DNA of 51,275 nucleotides. Origin: a virus. Positions within the stretch are counted from its first letter, which is position 1. Every line of letters starts with the position of its first letter. The DNA lies in the IMG/VR virus record IMGVR_UViG_3300050119_000272, positions 1-51,275 of that record. One strand, given 5' to 3'. Shown here one piece after another: positions 7,828 to 16,529 of this stretch. A program made the position numbers and the translations under genes. Under the pieces are notes generated by a model that saw only the letters and a program-made list of their open reading frames with translations, was not told the origin of the DNA and did no database searches.

Positions 7828-8112
7828 TTATAGCCCTTTATGGGCGATCAGGTATCCTATCACTGTCACCAGCGTCACAACGAGTCCGCACATTGCGATC
7901 CACATGCGGTTGTAGACAGTACTGATGGCTTTGCTCATCGCAGTCAATCGCTCGCCAATCGCATTCTCGATCTCCGACAGCTTTGACGTCGTTGATTCGC
8001 GCCACGTCGTAGCCGACTTTGATCGCTCTTCACAGACACGCTCATGTGCTGCAATCATGGCTATCGCTCTGTTTGCCAAATCACGGGCCTCTTGGTCTAC
8101 AGCTTCTGTCAC
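7828..8112 (-). CDS. Small tail-anchored membrane protein (XhlA-like layout)
   Basis: 94 residues from a GTG. A long helical, coiled-coil-prone N-terminal part (ERSKSATTWRESTTSKLSEI) is followed by one C-terminal membrane segment (MWIAMCGLVVTLVTVIGYLI). This is the layout of XhlA-type hemolysin/lysis accessory proteins. It is the last gene of the late block and sits in the lysis cassette, so a lysis or membrane role is inferred. Confidence 0.6.
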   Translation of the reverse strand: MTEAVDQEARDLANRAIAMIAAHERVCEERSKSATTWRESTTSKLSEIENAIGERLTAMSKAISTVYNRMWIAMCGLVVTLVTVIGYLIAHKGL

Positions 8113-8219
8113 TTATGTCCCCTTATAAAACGGCGTGAGGCCGGGAGGTTTCCTATGTACGAAGACAACCCTCACGCACGCGAAGGGGTATAATCCTGAC
8201 TCAACGCCTCATCGCGGGG

Positions 8220-8492
8220 TCATTTAGTCCACCCGCCTTTTATGACTGCAACTAGCCCCCCGACGCTTGCAGAGATCACCGTCACCAGCAGTGTCACAAA
8301 GCGATTGCGAGATGTCGCCGCCGCGATAATAGACGCCGCCTTCTCCGTCGCTACTAAGACAGCATCGGCCTTGGCGCGCTCCACGTCCTTCGCCCACTCT
8401 CTTTCGAGAGCAGAAAACCTGTCATCCATACGGGTTGAGAGGTCGTCGATACGTCCGTCTATGTAGTCTTTTACTGTGATTGAAGTCGGCAT
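8220..8492 (-). CDS. Second small tail-anchored membrane protein (XhlA-like layout)
   Basis: 90 residues: a helical, charged N-terminal domain (DGRIDDLSTRMDDRFSALER) and a C-terminal membrane segment (FVTLLVTVISASVGGLVAVI). It has the same design as the next gene downstream, with little direct sequence similarity. Probably a lysis accessory or membrane-tethered regulator. Confidence 0.6.
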   Translation of the reverse strand: MPTSITVKDYIDGRIDDLSTRMDDRFSALEREWAKDVERAKADAVLVATEKAASIIAAATSRNRFVTLLVTVISASVGGLVAVIKGGWTK

Positions 8493-8547
8493 CTTAGGTG
8501 CACCAGACTTGGGATTATTCAGCAGCCGATAATGGCTGCACGATGGT

Positions 8548-8664
8548 TTAAAAAGCAGGCGGCCGCTTCCGGCCTTTTCCCCGAAACGACAGCACCGCTT
8601 TTATACAGGATTTCAGCACGCGCAGCTCTTCCTTGGCCCATGCGATCTTGACGTGGTTAGCCAC
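8548..8664 (-). CDS. Tiny basic peptide downstream of the Rz1-like gene
   Basis: 38 residues from a GTG that overlaps the upstream TAA (GTGGCTAA). The sequence is strongly basic (RGKGRKRPPAF) with an amphipathic helix before it. It fills the space between two lysis genes in the usual coupled manner. Coding status rests only on overlap and fit. Confidence 0.35.
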   Translation of the reverse strand: MANHVKIAWAKEELRVLKSCIKAVLSFRGKGRKRPPAF

Positions 8665-8875
8665 GACAGGCCTGACGGAGCTTTATGTAGTCCTCGATCT
8701 GGGAGACCGTCTCCGGGCCGTCCTTGGCCAGCTCGTCAGACAACACGCTTTGCTCCAGCGCGGAGTAGGTTGCGATGGGTGGGCAGGTGATCTTCGGCGC
8801 GGCCGGCGGGTCCGGGATCACGGCTGCGCAGCCCCCCAGCATGAGCGCAAAGCTGAGACAAATCATCCGCATCAC
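8657..8875 (-). CDS. Rz1-like outer-membrane spanin lipoprotein
   Basis: 72 residues. MRMICLSFALMLGGCAA is a lipoprotein signal with lipobox LGGC (Cys15). The mature part is proline-rich at first (IPDPPAAPKITCPP) and ends in a short helix (QIEDYIKLRQACRG), typical of o-spanins (Rz1/LysC) that join inner and outer membranes in the last lysis step. No clear Rz partner overlaps it; candidate partners are the nearby membrane proteins. Confidence 0.65.
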   Translation of the reverse strand: MMRMICLSFALMLGGCAAVIPDPPAAPKITCPPIATYSALEQSVLSDELAKDGPETVSQIEDYIKLRQACRG

Positions 8876-9303
8876 TCTTGCCCCGCTTGAAGGATCGCCT
8901 GGACCTCCTGGAGGGCCGCCGGTGTTCCCGACGGAGCTGAGGACGCCTTTACCGCTGCCACCAGTACCTTATCGTTGATCTGGGAATCGGTTCCGCCCGC
9001 CTTGGCGATGGCGATTTTCGCGCCCACGTTGTTCACGTCGATCATGGAATAGATCGCGCTGCCGCCGCTGAGGATAACGCCTGCGACCCCGGCTCCGAGC
9101 GCCGTGGCGATCGCCGCGGCATCGGTCTGGGAAATCTGGAAAGACATCCCGGCGATTGAGAGGTGGATGTGGTTGTAGAGGAAAGCTCCCGCCGTGGTGG
9201 TCACCGCGACGCCGGCCGCATTCGAGGCCCAGCGCAGCCACTTCAGGGCCTTGGCCTTTGTCGCCGGGCTGGAAAGGAATTTTTGGACAAGCCATTTGAT
9301 CAT
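8872..9303 (-). CDS. Membrane protein in the lysis cassette
   Basis: 143 residues with a basic amphipathic N-terminus and two hydrophobic stretches (AAGVAVTTTAGAFLYN and AAAIATALGAGVAGVILSGG), then an alanine-rich tail. Its stop overlaps the spanin start by 4 bases. It could be a holin, a holin antagonist or the inner-membrane half of the spanin pair; the sequence does not decide. Confidence 0.55.
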   Translation of the reverse strand: MIKWLVQKFLSSPATKAKALKWLRWASNAAGVAVTTTAGAFLYNHIHLSIAGMSFQISQTDAAAIATALGAGVAGVILSGGSAIYSMIDVNNVGAKIAIAKAGGTDSQINDKVLVAAVKASSAPSGTPAALQEVQAILQAGQE

Positions 9304-9312
9304 AAGGTCTCC

Positions 9313-9726
9313 TTAGCCGTGATAGTCGGCCATGACGGCAGAGCCGTCGAGGGACGTCAATCGGTCCATGCAGAGGACCAAGGATGTGATGGACTTTTCG
9401 CCGGTCAGGTCATATCCGCCGACTATGCCGCCAACTAGGCCGGCACCGGCGCCGCCGACGATCACCAGCGGATTGATGACGGCAACCGCGCCATTGTTTG
9501 TTGCGCCGTTCACCGTACCGCTAGCGACCGCTCCGATGTCCGGCAACGACGAGAGGCCGTCTATAGCTGAATGACATTCCTGTAGATCGGCGTTGTATTG
9601 GGCCTGATTGTTTAGACGGGCCCATACCGGGATATAATTTTTAGATGATGGCAGCACGAAGGCTGCGCAACCTCCGAGGAGGAGCGGGGCGGCAAGGAAC
9701 AAGGCTCTAGCCGCCCCGCGCCGCAT
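9313..9726 (-). CDS. Lipoprotein with glycine-zipper segment
   Basis: 137 residues with a lipoprotein signal (LFLAAPLLLGGCAAF, lipobox LGGC) and a later glycine-zipper-like stretch (VIVGGAGAGLVGGIVGGYDL). Glycine-zipper lipoproteins of this sort sit in the outer membrane of Gram-negative bacteria. In the lysis cassette it may serve lysis or superinfection exclusion. It is coupled to the upstream gene by TGATG. Confidence 0.6.
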   Translation of the reverse strand: MRRGAARALFLAAPLLLGGCAAFVLPSSKNYIPVWARLNNQAQYNADLQECHSAIDGLSSLPDIGAVASGTVNGATNNGAVAVINPLVIVGGAGAGLVGGIVGGYDLTGEKSITSLVLCMDRLTSLDGSAVMADYHG

Positions 9727-10109
9727 CAGGCGCCCGCCGCTTGCTTGGCCGCAGCCGCCGCGGTCTGGATCGAAGTGACCGCTGCATTGACGCCGTTGAC
9801 AACGGTGCCGAGGCCGATCTGTTCCGTCCCGGTCACAAGGCTAGCGCCTACCTGGGTCACTAGGCCACCAACGACCTTGGATTGGTCCGCGATGTTGCCG
9901 GAGGTCAGAGCGGTCAGCTCGTCTTCCGCCAGCGTCGGCAGGGCACTCTGGACCGCAGAGGCCACCAGGGCGGTCTCCTGCTTTGCGGCGGTTGCCGCAT
10001 CGCCTTCCAGCGTGCCGAACAAGCTGGAACCCCAGCTCTCAAGATCGGCCACGATGTTGGCATACCATGGGTGGGACGCGCCAACCGCAACTTTTGCTGC
10101 TGAACTCAT
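9726..10109 (-). CDS. Alanine-rich hypothetical protein
   Basis: 127 residues, alanine- and threonine-rich, mostly helical (AAKQETALVASAVQSALPTLA), with no signal peptide. A good SD (GGAGAG) precedes the ATG. No family recognised. Upstream of it are about 140 bases (10110-10251) without a supported gene. Confidence 0.6.
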   Translation of the reverse strand: MSSAAKVAVGASHPWYANIVADLESWGSSLFGTLEGDAATAAKQETALVASAVQSALPTLAEDELTALTSGNIADQSKVVGGLVTQVGASLVTGTEQIGLGTVVNGVNAAVTSIQTAAAAAKQAAGA

Positions 10110-10251
10110 GACAATTCTCTCCGTGGTTCACATTACTGCATCGCACCATGCGCCGCAGTGGTGGAGCCCTCCCCCGACAGGCTGCCCTTCGCTTCGGCAC
10201 CACGGATGGGACCGATGATCTGGACAGCGAACGTCGCTGGAGGGCTCCCCG

Positions 10252-10470
10252 CTAAGGCGCCGGTGTCTTTGTGATGACCAAGCCGCCCAGGAGGCCGACA
10301 AAGCAGCCTATGACGGTCTGGAAAGAAGGTCCGATAATGGCAAAGATTTCCTTATTGTCCACGGCCGGCGTAAAGAGGCCGGCTAGAAGGACAAAGACGA
10401 CAGACATCACGACGACCGCGAGTGTGATAATTACGATCTTAAAGATGAAGCTACGGTCATTGTCGTTCAA
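10252..10470 (-). CDS. Holin-like two-span membrane protein
   Basis: 72 residues from a TTG that overlaps the endolysin stop (TTGA); a longer frame from 10539 would overlap the endolysin by 73 bases. Two hydrophobic spans (IVIITLAVVVMSVVFVLLAG and TVIGCFVGLLGGLVI) flank a short acidic loop. Size, topology and position directly after the endolysin fit a holin that releases the lysozyme across the inner membrane. It could also be an antiholin. Confidence 0.65.
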   Translation of the reverse strand: MNDNDRSFIFKIVIITLAVVVMSVVFVLLAGLFTPAVDNKEIFAIIGPSFQTVIGCFVGLLGGLVITKTPAP

Positions 10471-10940
10471 GGGGCGGCCCCGCCACTCCGGATCACGGAG
10501 ACCAGGCGAACCCCCCTGGTCCCTACCTGCTTGTACCATGGCGTCGTCATAAGATCATCGGCGGCCGTCCCATATTGGCCGGCCTGGACCAAGCCTAGGA
10601 AAGTGGTGAACTGCTCCTCACCGTGGTCGCCGAGGTTATAGGCCATGTCCGCAAGGGCTCGTTGGATCGGCTCCGGCAGGTCCGCGACCCACGGGAGGTC
10701 GGCCTGGAGCTTCGCATCTATCGCCGCCGCGCGAGAGGTCAAGATCGGCAGGCTCTCTGCTTGGGTAAGCGGGCTGACATCTAGAGCAAAGCCGTATCCG
10801 CCAGTCGGATGGCCCACCAGCGTATAGCCGGGTACGACCGCCTTACGGGTCGCGTCATCATAAAGGGCTGGCCGACCGTTGATCAGTTTAAAACCTTCGT
10901 CGCCCTGCAGATCGGCAACGAGAAGCGCAAGATCGGTCAC
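10467..10940 (-). CDS. Endolysin, T4-type lysozyme (GH24)
   Basis: 157 residues from a GTG. LQGDEGF gives the catalytic glutamate (E15), and GHPTGGYGFALD matches the (P)T-x-GYG motif with T46. MAYNLG and a C-terminal TPWYKQVGTRGVRL are both hallmarks of phage GH24 muramidases. There is no signal peptide, so it should depend on a holin. It lies between a tail-fibre assembly gene and the holin-like gene. Confidence 0.9.
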   Translation of the reverse strand: MTDLALLVADLQGDEGFKLINGRPALYDDATRKAVVPGYTLVGHPTGGYGFALDVSPLTQAESLPILTSRAAAIDAKLQADLPWVADLPEPIQRALADMAYNLGDHGEEQFTTFLGLVQAGQYGTAADDLMTTPWYKQVGTRGVRLVSVIRSGGAAP

Positions 10941-11203
10941 GGAAACACTGGGCCGGTCGGCAGCGTGGCATTGGCCACCGGGCTATCGATCATCGCGCGA
11001 AGCGCCTGCCGGTAGGTCGCCCATGCGGACGGAATCGCACTGCCGCTTTCCAGATATTGTAGCAAGACTTTGTCGGACTCGTTGTGCGCGTCGGACGCAA
11101 GCCATTGTATCCAGTCCGGGTCGGTAAGGTCATTCTGGATGACCTTTTTATCGCTCACGCGAATAACGTAGAAAGTGCTTCGGATGAAAGCTGGAATACC
11201 CAT
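10937..11203 (-). CDS. Putative tail-fibre assembly chaperone-like protein
   Basis: 88 residues. The C-terminal part PSAWATYRQALRAMIDS...LPTGPVFP carries the W-x-x-YR-x-ALR...P-x-P pattern of small proteins next to phage tail-fibre genes, often called tail assembly chaperones. It directly follows the fibre genes and is coupled to the endolysin. Role inferred from motif and position. Confidence 0.55.
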   Translation of the reverse strand: MGIPAFIRSTFYVIRVSDKKVIQNDLTDPDWIQWLASDAHNESDKVLLQYLESGSAIPSAWATYRQALRAMIDSPVANATLPTGPVFP

Positions 11204-11220
11204 TTTTCTATCTCCGTATT

Positions 11221-13287
11221 CTAGTAATACAGCTTGACATAGGCCCCGCCACCAGTCCCACCAGACACGATGCCTGCCGTGAGGCTGATAGAGCCGCCCG
11301 CGCCGCCGCCGTAGCCCGTAGCATTGCTTCCGTTGACGCCCGTGGCGGATGTGATGGTAACGGCCTGGCCGCCCATGCCGAAGGGCGTGCTGCCACCCGC
11401 TCCACTGCTGTCCCAGGCTGTTGCACCACCGGAATTTGAAAATGGTGTTTGGCCTGCCTGCGATCCCGCACCGGAACTTGCGGCACCAAGCGTAGCTTCA
11501 TTGGCCGCGCTGAGGCTCCCTAACCCGCCGGTCAACGTGAGAAGCGTGGTGGAGGTAGTCGTGTCCACAATGGTGACGTTACCGCCATTTCCGCCTTGGG
11601 CTATGTCTGTTCCCGCCGTGCCTGCCGCTCCACTGGTAATCGTTATGGTGTCACCTGGGTTTACAGAAAGCGCTTGCCCGACAACGCTCATGCCGCTGGA
11701 TGCGCCGCCTGTTTCGCCGGGTGTTACGGCGACGCCGCCGCTGCCGCCGCCGCACGCCGTCGCATCCGCGTATATGGTGGTGACGCCGGTCGAGACGGTT
11801 AGCGTAGTCGAGCTCGTCCCGGTATAGATTTCATAACCGTGTGGCGCAGCAGCGGCCCCGCTAACGACAGTTTGAACAAAGGCATCCGTCGCCACCTTCG
11901 TCGTATTGTCGGTCGATGTCTGCGTGGTCGCGGCGGTGCCATTCGCAAGCGCGGTGGAAACTGATGGCGTGCCGCTGGCATATTGCTGAAGACCGGTTGC
12001 CGATGAATTGTTCGCCCCGGTACCTCCATTGGCGACATTGATAGAGCCGGATTGCGTTGAGGAGCCAAAATTGAGCGTGAAGCCCGCGCCGGTCGCGCCG
12101 GAAGTCAACGTGCCGGTGCCGGTGATCAAGGATGGTGTGACGACGCCTCCGGTCGTCGTCACGACGAGCGTGCTGTTCCCGGTCAGGCCGTAGGGCTGGA
12201 AGCTGCCCGCGCCGGTCGCGCTCAGTGCGGTCAGGACGTTGCCCGCGCTCGACGTTCCGCCGTAGGCCGCGAAGCCGCCGCCGGTCGCGCCGAGGAGTAT
12301 GTCTGCGCCGACGCCCGATGTGTCGGTCAAGGTCTTTCCGGCTGCTATGGTGAGGGTGCCGGTGCCGGCGGTGAAGGTGTTGCCGTTGAAGGTGCTCGCT
12401 GTCAGACCAAGCGGGTGAGCGACGACGCCGCCCCCGGAGATCGTAAGAGCCGCCGTGGCTGCGTTCTGAGCGGTCCCGCTCGACCCGGACGGATGCACAT
12501 AGAATGAATATCCGCCGGAGGACGCATTGCCTGTCCCGGAGCTATCATAAACTTTGAGCATCGAGCCGGCCGTGTTTGATGTCCCGGCGACGACGTTCTG
12601 TACTGAGAGTGTCTGCGCGACCGGCGCGGCGGCGTCCGGCGCACCGAAGCGGATGTCAGCTGGTCCCGCCCGTTCAAGGAGAACGTCGCGGACCGCGTTT
12701 CCGGGCCCGAAGGCGACCGACGGGACGTCTGTGCTGTTGAGGCCAACGCGGACACGAGCGTCGGCGTCACCGGCGATCTGTGCGTACCAGCCGGGCTGCG
12801 TAGTCGTCAAACCCTGATCGGTCTGGAGAGCGGTCCAGGTGTTGGCGTGAGCGACGTTCAGGGATGCTATAACGTTTCCGGCGGTGGGCGATACGGCCAA
12901 GGAGCCGTCGCTGTTCGAGACCGAAAGGACGTCGCCGGCCGAAGAGGACAGCTGGACCGTCGCGCCGTTCAGGCGAAAGAATAGCCCCGTGGCGGTCGAC
13001 CACATGTCGCCGTTGATCGGGCTGGAGGGGCCGGCGACCCCAGGCTGAAGATTTAGGCTTGCGGCGACAGCGCTAGGGACCGAGGTGAACAGCTCACCCT
13101 GCATGGTATCACCGGCCCTGTTGACGGGCGTGTAGCCTAGGACGTTCTGCTTCGAAGCGAAGCAGGCCTGCCACTGCGCGGCCGTTAGGACTGCACCATA
13201 AACAATCGGAGGCGAGCAGTTGCTTTGCGCGAAGGCGGCGGACGCCCACCAGAGTAAAAAGATAAGGCCGAGGATTATTTTTTTCAT
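11221..13287 (-). CDS. Tail fibre / receptor-binding protein with N-terminal signal-like segment
   Basis: 688 residues. It begins with an apparent signal peptide (KKIILGLIFLLWWASAAFA). LGYTPVNRAGDTMQGEL, a classical phage tail-fibre motif, follows at ~50-70. The long middle is low-complexity Ser/Thr/Gly/Ala beta-rich sequence. TSTDNTTKVATDAFV comes at ~460, and the last ~190 residues are very glycine-rich, as in tip adhesins such as T-even gp38-type proteins. It should bind the host receptor. A cleavable export signal is odd for a virion protein assembled in the cytoplasm. Confidence 0.8.
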   Translation of the reverse strand: MKKIILGLIFLLWWASAAFAQSNCSPPIVYGAVLTAAQWQACFASKQNVLGYTPVNRAGDTMQGELFTSVPSAVAASLNLQPGVAGPSSPINGDMWSTATGLFFRLNGATVQLSSSAGDVLSVSNSDGSLAVSPTAGNVIASLNVAHANTWTALQTDQGLTTTQPGWYAQIAGDADARVRVGLNSTDVPSVAFGPGNAVRDVLLERAGPADIRFGAPDAAAPVAQTLSVQNVVAGTSNTAGSMLKVYDSSGTGNASSGGYSFYVHPSGSSGTAQNAATAALTISGGGVVAHPLGLTASTFNGNTFTAGTGTLTIAAGKTLTDTSGVGADILLGATGGGFAAYGGTSSAGNVLTALSATGAGSFQPYGLTGNSTLVVTTTGGVVTPSLITGTGTLTSGATGAGFTLNFGSSTQSGSINVANGGTGANNSSATGLQQYASGTPSVSTALANGTAATTQTSTDNTTKVATDAFVQTVVSGAAAAPHGYEIYTGTSSTTLTVSTGVTTIYADATACGGGSGGVAVTPGETGGASSGMSVVGQALSVNPGDTITITSGAAGTAGTDIAQGGNGGNVTIVDTTTSTTLLTLTGGLGSLSAANEATLGAASSGAGSQAGQTPFSNSGGATAWDSSGAGGSTPFGMGGQAVTITSATGVNGSNATGYGGGAGGSISLTAGIVSGGTGGGAYVKLYY

Positions 13288-13294
13288 TGGGACC

Positions 13295-14323
13295 TCAGAA
13301 CCGAAGAGTAGCTTGAACGCTGGTCGGATTATAGGTTGCAGCCGTGAGGGCTAAGGTCAGCCCGCCGGCGCTGCTGTCGAATCCGTAGGTCCGCGTGCCT
13401 TGGCCGCCAGCAGAACCGTTCACCTCCACCATTGGGCTGGGTGTGGCATATTGGACCGCCCCAACGATGTCCATGAATTGCGTCCCAGGGGAAGCATAGG
13501 TACCTTGGACAATGATCTCGCCTGCGCCGCCGTCATAGGTTCCATCGCATTTCAGTTGGAGCCTGGTCGTGCCCCCGCCGTTCAAAACTTGGACCGGACA
13601 GTATTTTCGGATATTCGTGGCGCATGCGCCGGCCAGCTCCGCCACCTGATAGCTAGAGCCGACGTAGGTGAACGTATAAACGCCGCCGGCGATCAAATCC
13701 TCATACTGAAGGATATTTCCATCAGGACGAACGACCGCAGCCGGGGTCACCGTGCCGGGATTCGGCGTGAAGGTTGACACCAAGGTTTGGGTGTTGGCTA
13801 TCTTCACCCGTATGGCAAGATTTGCCTTGTGGGCAGAAAGCGCCGGCACGACCGTCGCCGCATACGCGTTGGCGGTGCCCGTATCCGCATAGACGTTGGA
13901 CGAATCGGCGAGCTGGCCAGTGTCGGACCAGCCGGCGCCGCCGGTGTCCGGATCGGTGACGTTGTTGTCTACCGTTGAAATCCAGAACTTACCGACGACC
14001 GATGCATTGGCCAGGACCGCGCCTTCCGGATAGCCGCCGATCTCGCCGGAGAAAGTCCCGTCGTATGACCACTGGCCGCCGGCCTGGGCCCACTGGCTGC
14101 TGGCTGTGATCTGATTGAGAATACCATTCATATCCTGGCCGAACGGCGGCGTTCCGCCCGCGTCCACCGGCGTGAAGCAGAGCGGAGGGAAACCGTCCGT
14201 GAGGGACGCCGCGCCGTTCTGGATTCCGATCTGAGACGCCACGGGTATCTCACGGATATAGGAGCCCCCCGCGCCGTTCGCCCAGGGGATCGGAAATTTA
14301 GTCGGGACAGCTGCTATGAGCAT
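13295..14323 (-). CDS. Tail fibre / collar-type baseplate-proximal protein
   Basis: 342 residues. GIQNGAASLTDGFPPLCF and GGTPPFGQDMNGILNQIT are typical of the N-terminal attachment region of phage tail fibres and collar proteins. The remainder is beta-rich without enzymatic motifs. It lies between the baseplate gene and the distal fibre, so it probably links the two. Confidence 0.75.
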   Translation of the reverse strand: MLIAAVPTKFPIPWANGAGGSYIREIPVASQIGIQNGAASLTDGFPPLCFTPVDAGGTPPFGQDMNGILNQITASSQWAQAGGQWSYDGTFSGEIGGYPEGAVLANASVVGKFWISTVDNNVTDPDTGGAGWSDTGQLADSSNVYADTGTANAYAATVVPALSAHKANLAIRVKIANTQTLVSTFTPNPGTVTPAAVVRPDGNILQYEDLIAGGVYTFTYVGSSYQVAELAGACATNIRKYCPVQVLNGGGTTRLQLKCDGTYDGGAGEIIVQGTYASPGTQFMDIVGAVQYATPSPMVEVNGSAGGQGTRTYGFDSSAGGLTLALTAATYNPTSVQATLRF

Positions 14324-14334
14324 CGGTTGTGCCT

Positions 14335-15093
14335 CTAGTCGTTGATCGTTATGAAGGCTTGGACGCCGGACGGCGTGGGAAGAACCCCGGACTGGGTGAC
14401 GATGGCCAGCTCCACCGGATCGAGGGCGAAATCAAACACGTACTGCATACTCATGGTGAGGAAAGCCTCGCCGTAGTAAAAAGGCTGCTGATTGAACCCG
14501 CGGGCGTTCGTCTCGCCGGACTCGACGAACCCGAAATAAGTCTCGATGTCTCCGGCCCCCTCCTGGACGTAGGCGTTGCCCCGTCCGGGGAACAGCGCCA
14601 TGAGTATCTTGTTCATGGCCGGGATCGAGCCGTCGCAGATATTAAACGCAGCCTTTGCCAGCAACAGCAGCAGATATGACTGGTCGCTGAGGCTGTAGTT
14701 GCCAGAGGAGGGAGGGCCGCTGAAGAATCCCTGCTGGTTCCAGCCATTCGATCCCGGCAGGGCCTCCTCGTAGCCGAAGTACTCCCCAGCGTCGACGGTC
14801 AAGGTACGGCTCACGACGAGTATGCGGCCCCAGTTGTCGAGACCGGCCCCCTGAGCCGTGAGGATATTCCACACGTCGTCGTAGAAGGCGTCGAACTCGG
14901 GCGTGACGTCCTCCGCGTCGTCGAAGGCCGCGATGATCGCCAGGAGGACCGGGCTGTTCGCATACTGGCTCAAGACCGTGTCGTGCCACGGGAAGCCGAT
15001 GGTCCCGATCGGGCTAACGCCTATCTGAAAAGACCCTATCGCGTTCGATCCCGGCCTTGGCTGGGGAGGGTAGAAGTTGGTGCTCTGCGTCAC
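14335..15093 (-). CDS. Baseplate/tail protein (DUF2612-like, gpI position)
   Basis: 252 residues from a GTG overlapping the stop of the J-like gene. The section LLLLLAKAAFNICDGSIPAM...LFPGRGNAYV matches DUF2612 phage proteins, which occupy the place of P2 gpI after the baseplate J gene. It probably forms the outer wedge of the baseplate that carries the fibres. Confidence 0.75.
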   Translation of the reverse strand: MTQSTNFYPPQPRPGSNAIGSFQIGVSPIGTIGFPWHDTVLSQYANSPVLLAIIAAFDDAEDVTPEFDAFYDDVWNILTAQGAGLDNWGRILVVSRTLTVDAGEYFGYEEALPGSNGWNQQGFFSGPPSSGNYSLSDQSYLLLLLAKAAFNICDGSIPAMNKILMALFPGRGNAYVQEGAGDIETYFGFVESGETNARGFNQQPFYYGEAFLTMSMQYVFDFALDPVELAIVTQSGVLPTPSGVQAFITIND

Positions 15094-16529
15094 GTGTTGA
15101 AGGCCACGATGATGTTAGCTGCGGATGTCGCCGGGGCTTCGTCTATATCTAGCGTCGCGGAGAACTCGTCGATCGCGTAGGAGGAGGCATCCCCGGAGCC
15201 CGCCGTCTGCGTGTTTGACATCTGATATGTCCCAGTGCTCCCGGTGCTCCCGGTCAGCTGGCTAAGGATCACGGCACCCAGGACATTGACACCCTGGATG
15301 GCCTGGCCTGGGGCGAGGGCGCCGCTTGAGACCGCCGTAACGGTCATTGTTGTCCCAGCTATGGATGCCGTGAAGACGGCCGCGGCGGTCCATCCCGAGG
15401 ACAGCTGGACGGAGAGTATCTGAGCCCACGGCCCCAAGGCAGCAACGGGGGCATAGAACCTGCTAGCGAATGTGGTCGCGCCGATCTTTGCCCGCGGGCC
15501 GCCGTCCCCGCCGGCGAAGGCATTCAGGATCGCGTTCCGAACCTGTGTTGCCCCGTCTGATGGGACCAGGGGGTTGTTCTGGATCACGACCAGGAAGCCT
15601 AGGGTCTCGTCATCCGGAATCTCGAACGTGATTGTGTATGACGGGTATGGCGGGTTATAGCCTGGGCTCTGGTCAGTGACTGTGACCGATGTGTTGCCGT
15701 CGTAGTATCCACAGCCCGGGGACTTCTTCGACCAGATGGCCTGGCCTATAGCCTGGGGATTGCCACCAACAACTGCGATATAGATCGAGTGGGCGGGTAT
15801 CTCGACGCCGCCTGTTGTGACAGGGCTCCCGGTGTCGTTCTGATAGCAGTATGCGTCCAGCACGCCGGGGACAGGCAGGACCGCGCCCATGATAGCCTGA
15901 ATAGTCCCCCGGGAGTTGCCAGCGACAGAGGCCTGGCGTCGTGCCTCGAACTCGGCCCTTGTCTCGGTGTCGTTTCCTACGACGCCGTCCTCAGGGTTGT
16001 TCACGGTATCCCACCCGACAACAGCCTTATAGATGGCTGTGAGGGTGTTCGCAGGGCATGGTGTCGGTCCCGGAACCGTGTTGCTGAATGAGGCCGTCAC
16101 TGTACCGCCGACCCCGATCGTGAAGTCGACGAGTGTCTGATAGATATTTCCGGATGTATCTATGGCCTGCGATCCGGCGGGGATGACCGTAGTGGCTAGG
16201 CCGACGCATGCGCACTGTACGACAGTTGGCTCGGCCGGGTCCCTCTGTATGAAATAGATGTCGCCAATGGCGTCCTGCATACGGCCCGTGGCGTATGCCG
16301 GATCGGTCTGCGTCGTGTAGAGGAGAAAGGTCTGATAGGTATACGAGATGACCGCGGCCATGCTCGTGGCCAGCTGGCCCTGAGGCGTCGACGGCGCCAT
16401 GTTCAGGTTTCCGCCGAACGCCGCATTGATGTCGGCCTGGACACCGGCCAGGATCGCGTCGTCGGAGGGTATCTGGAAACCGGTCGGGCCGAAGGTCGGC
16501 TTCGGAACATTCGTCGTGATCTGCGCCAT
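15090..16529 (-). CDS. Baseplate J-like protein with inserted repeat module
   Basis: 479 residues. Residues ~20-380 follow baseplate J (P2 gpJ / Mu gp47) architecture: TPQGQLATSMAA, GSQAIDTSGNIYQT, and a central NDTETRAEFEARRQASVAGNSRGT segment. Residues 386-445 are a copy of the repeated beta-type module found in three other virion proteins here (SIAGTTMTVTAVSSGAL...SQLTGSTGSTGTYQMS). The C-terminus then resumes with a short baseplate-like tail. It forms part of the inner baseplate wedge. Confidence 0.9.
   Translation of the reverse strand: MAQITTNVPKPTFGPTGFQIPSDDAILAGVQADINAAFGGNLNMAPSTPQGQLATSMAAVISYTYQTFLLYTTQTDPAYATGRMQDAIGDIYFIQRDPAEPTVVQCACVGLATTVIPAGSQAIDTSGNIYQTLVDFTIGVGGTVTASFSNTVPGPTPCPANTLTAIYKAVVGWDTVNNPEDGVVGNDTETRAEFEARRQASVAGNSRGTIQAIMGAVLPVPGVLDAYCYQNDTGSPVTTGGVEIPAHSIYIAVVGGNPQAIGQAIWSKKSPGCGYYDGNTSVTVTDQSPGYNPPYPSYTITFEIPDDETLGFLVVIQNNPLVPSDGATQVRNAILNAFAGGDGGPRAKIGATTFASRFYAPVAALGPWAQILSVQLSSGWTAAAVFTASIAGTTMTVTAVSSGALAPGQAIQGVNVLGAVILSQLTGSTGSTGTYQMSNTQTAGSGDASSYAIDEFSATLDIDEAPATSAANIIVAFNT

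Noticed and set aside
10110-10251. Open minus frame of about 40 codons between the holin-like and alanine-rich genes
   Set aside because: No ATG, GTG or TTG in frame; it could only be expressed by frameshifting from the holin-like gene, for which no slip site is seen.
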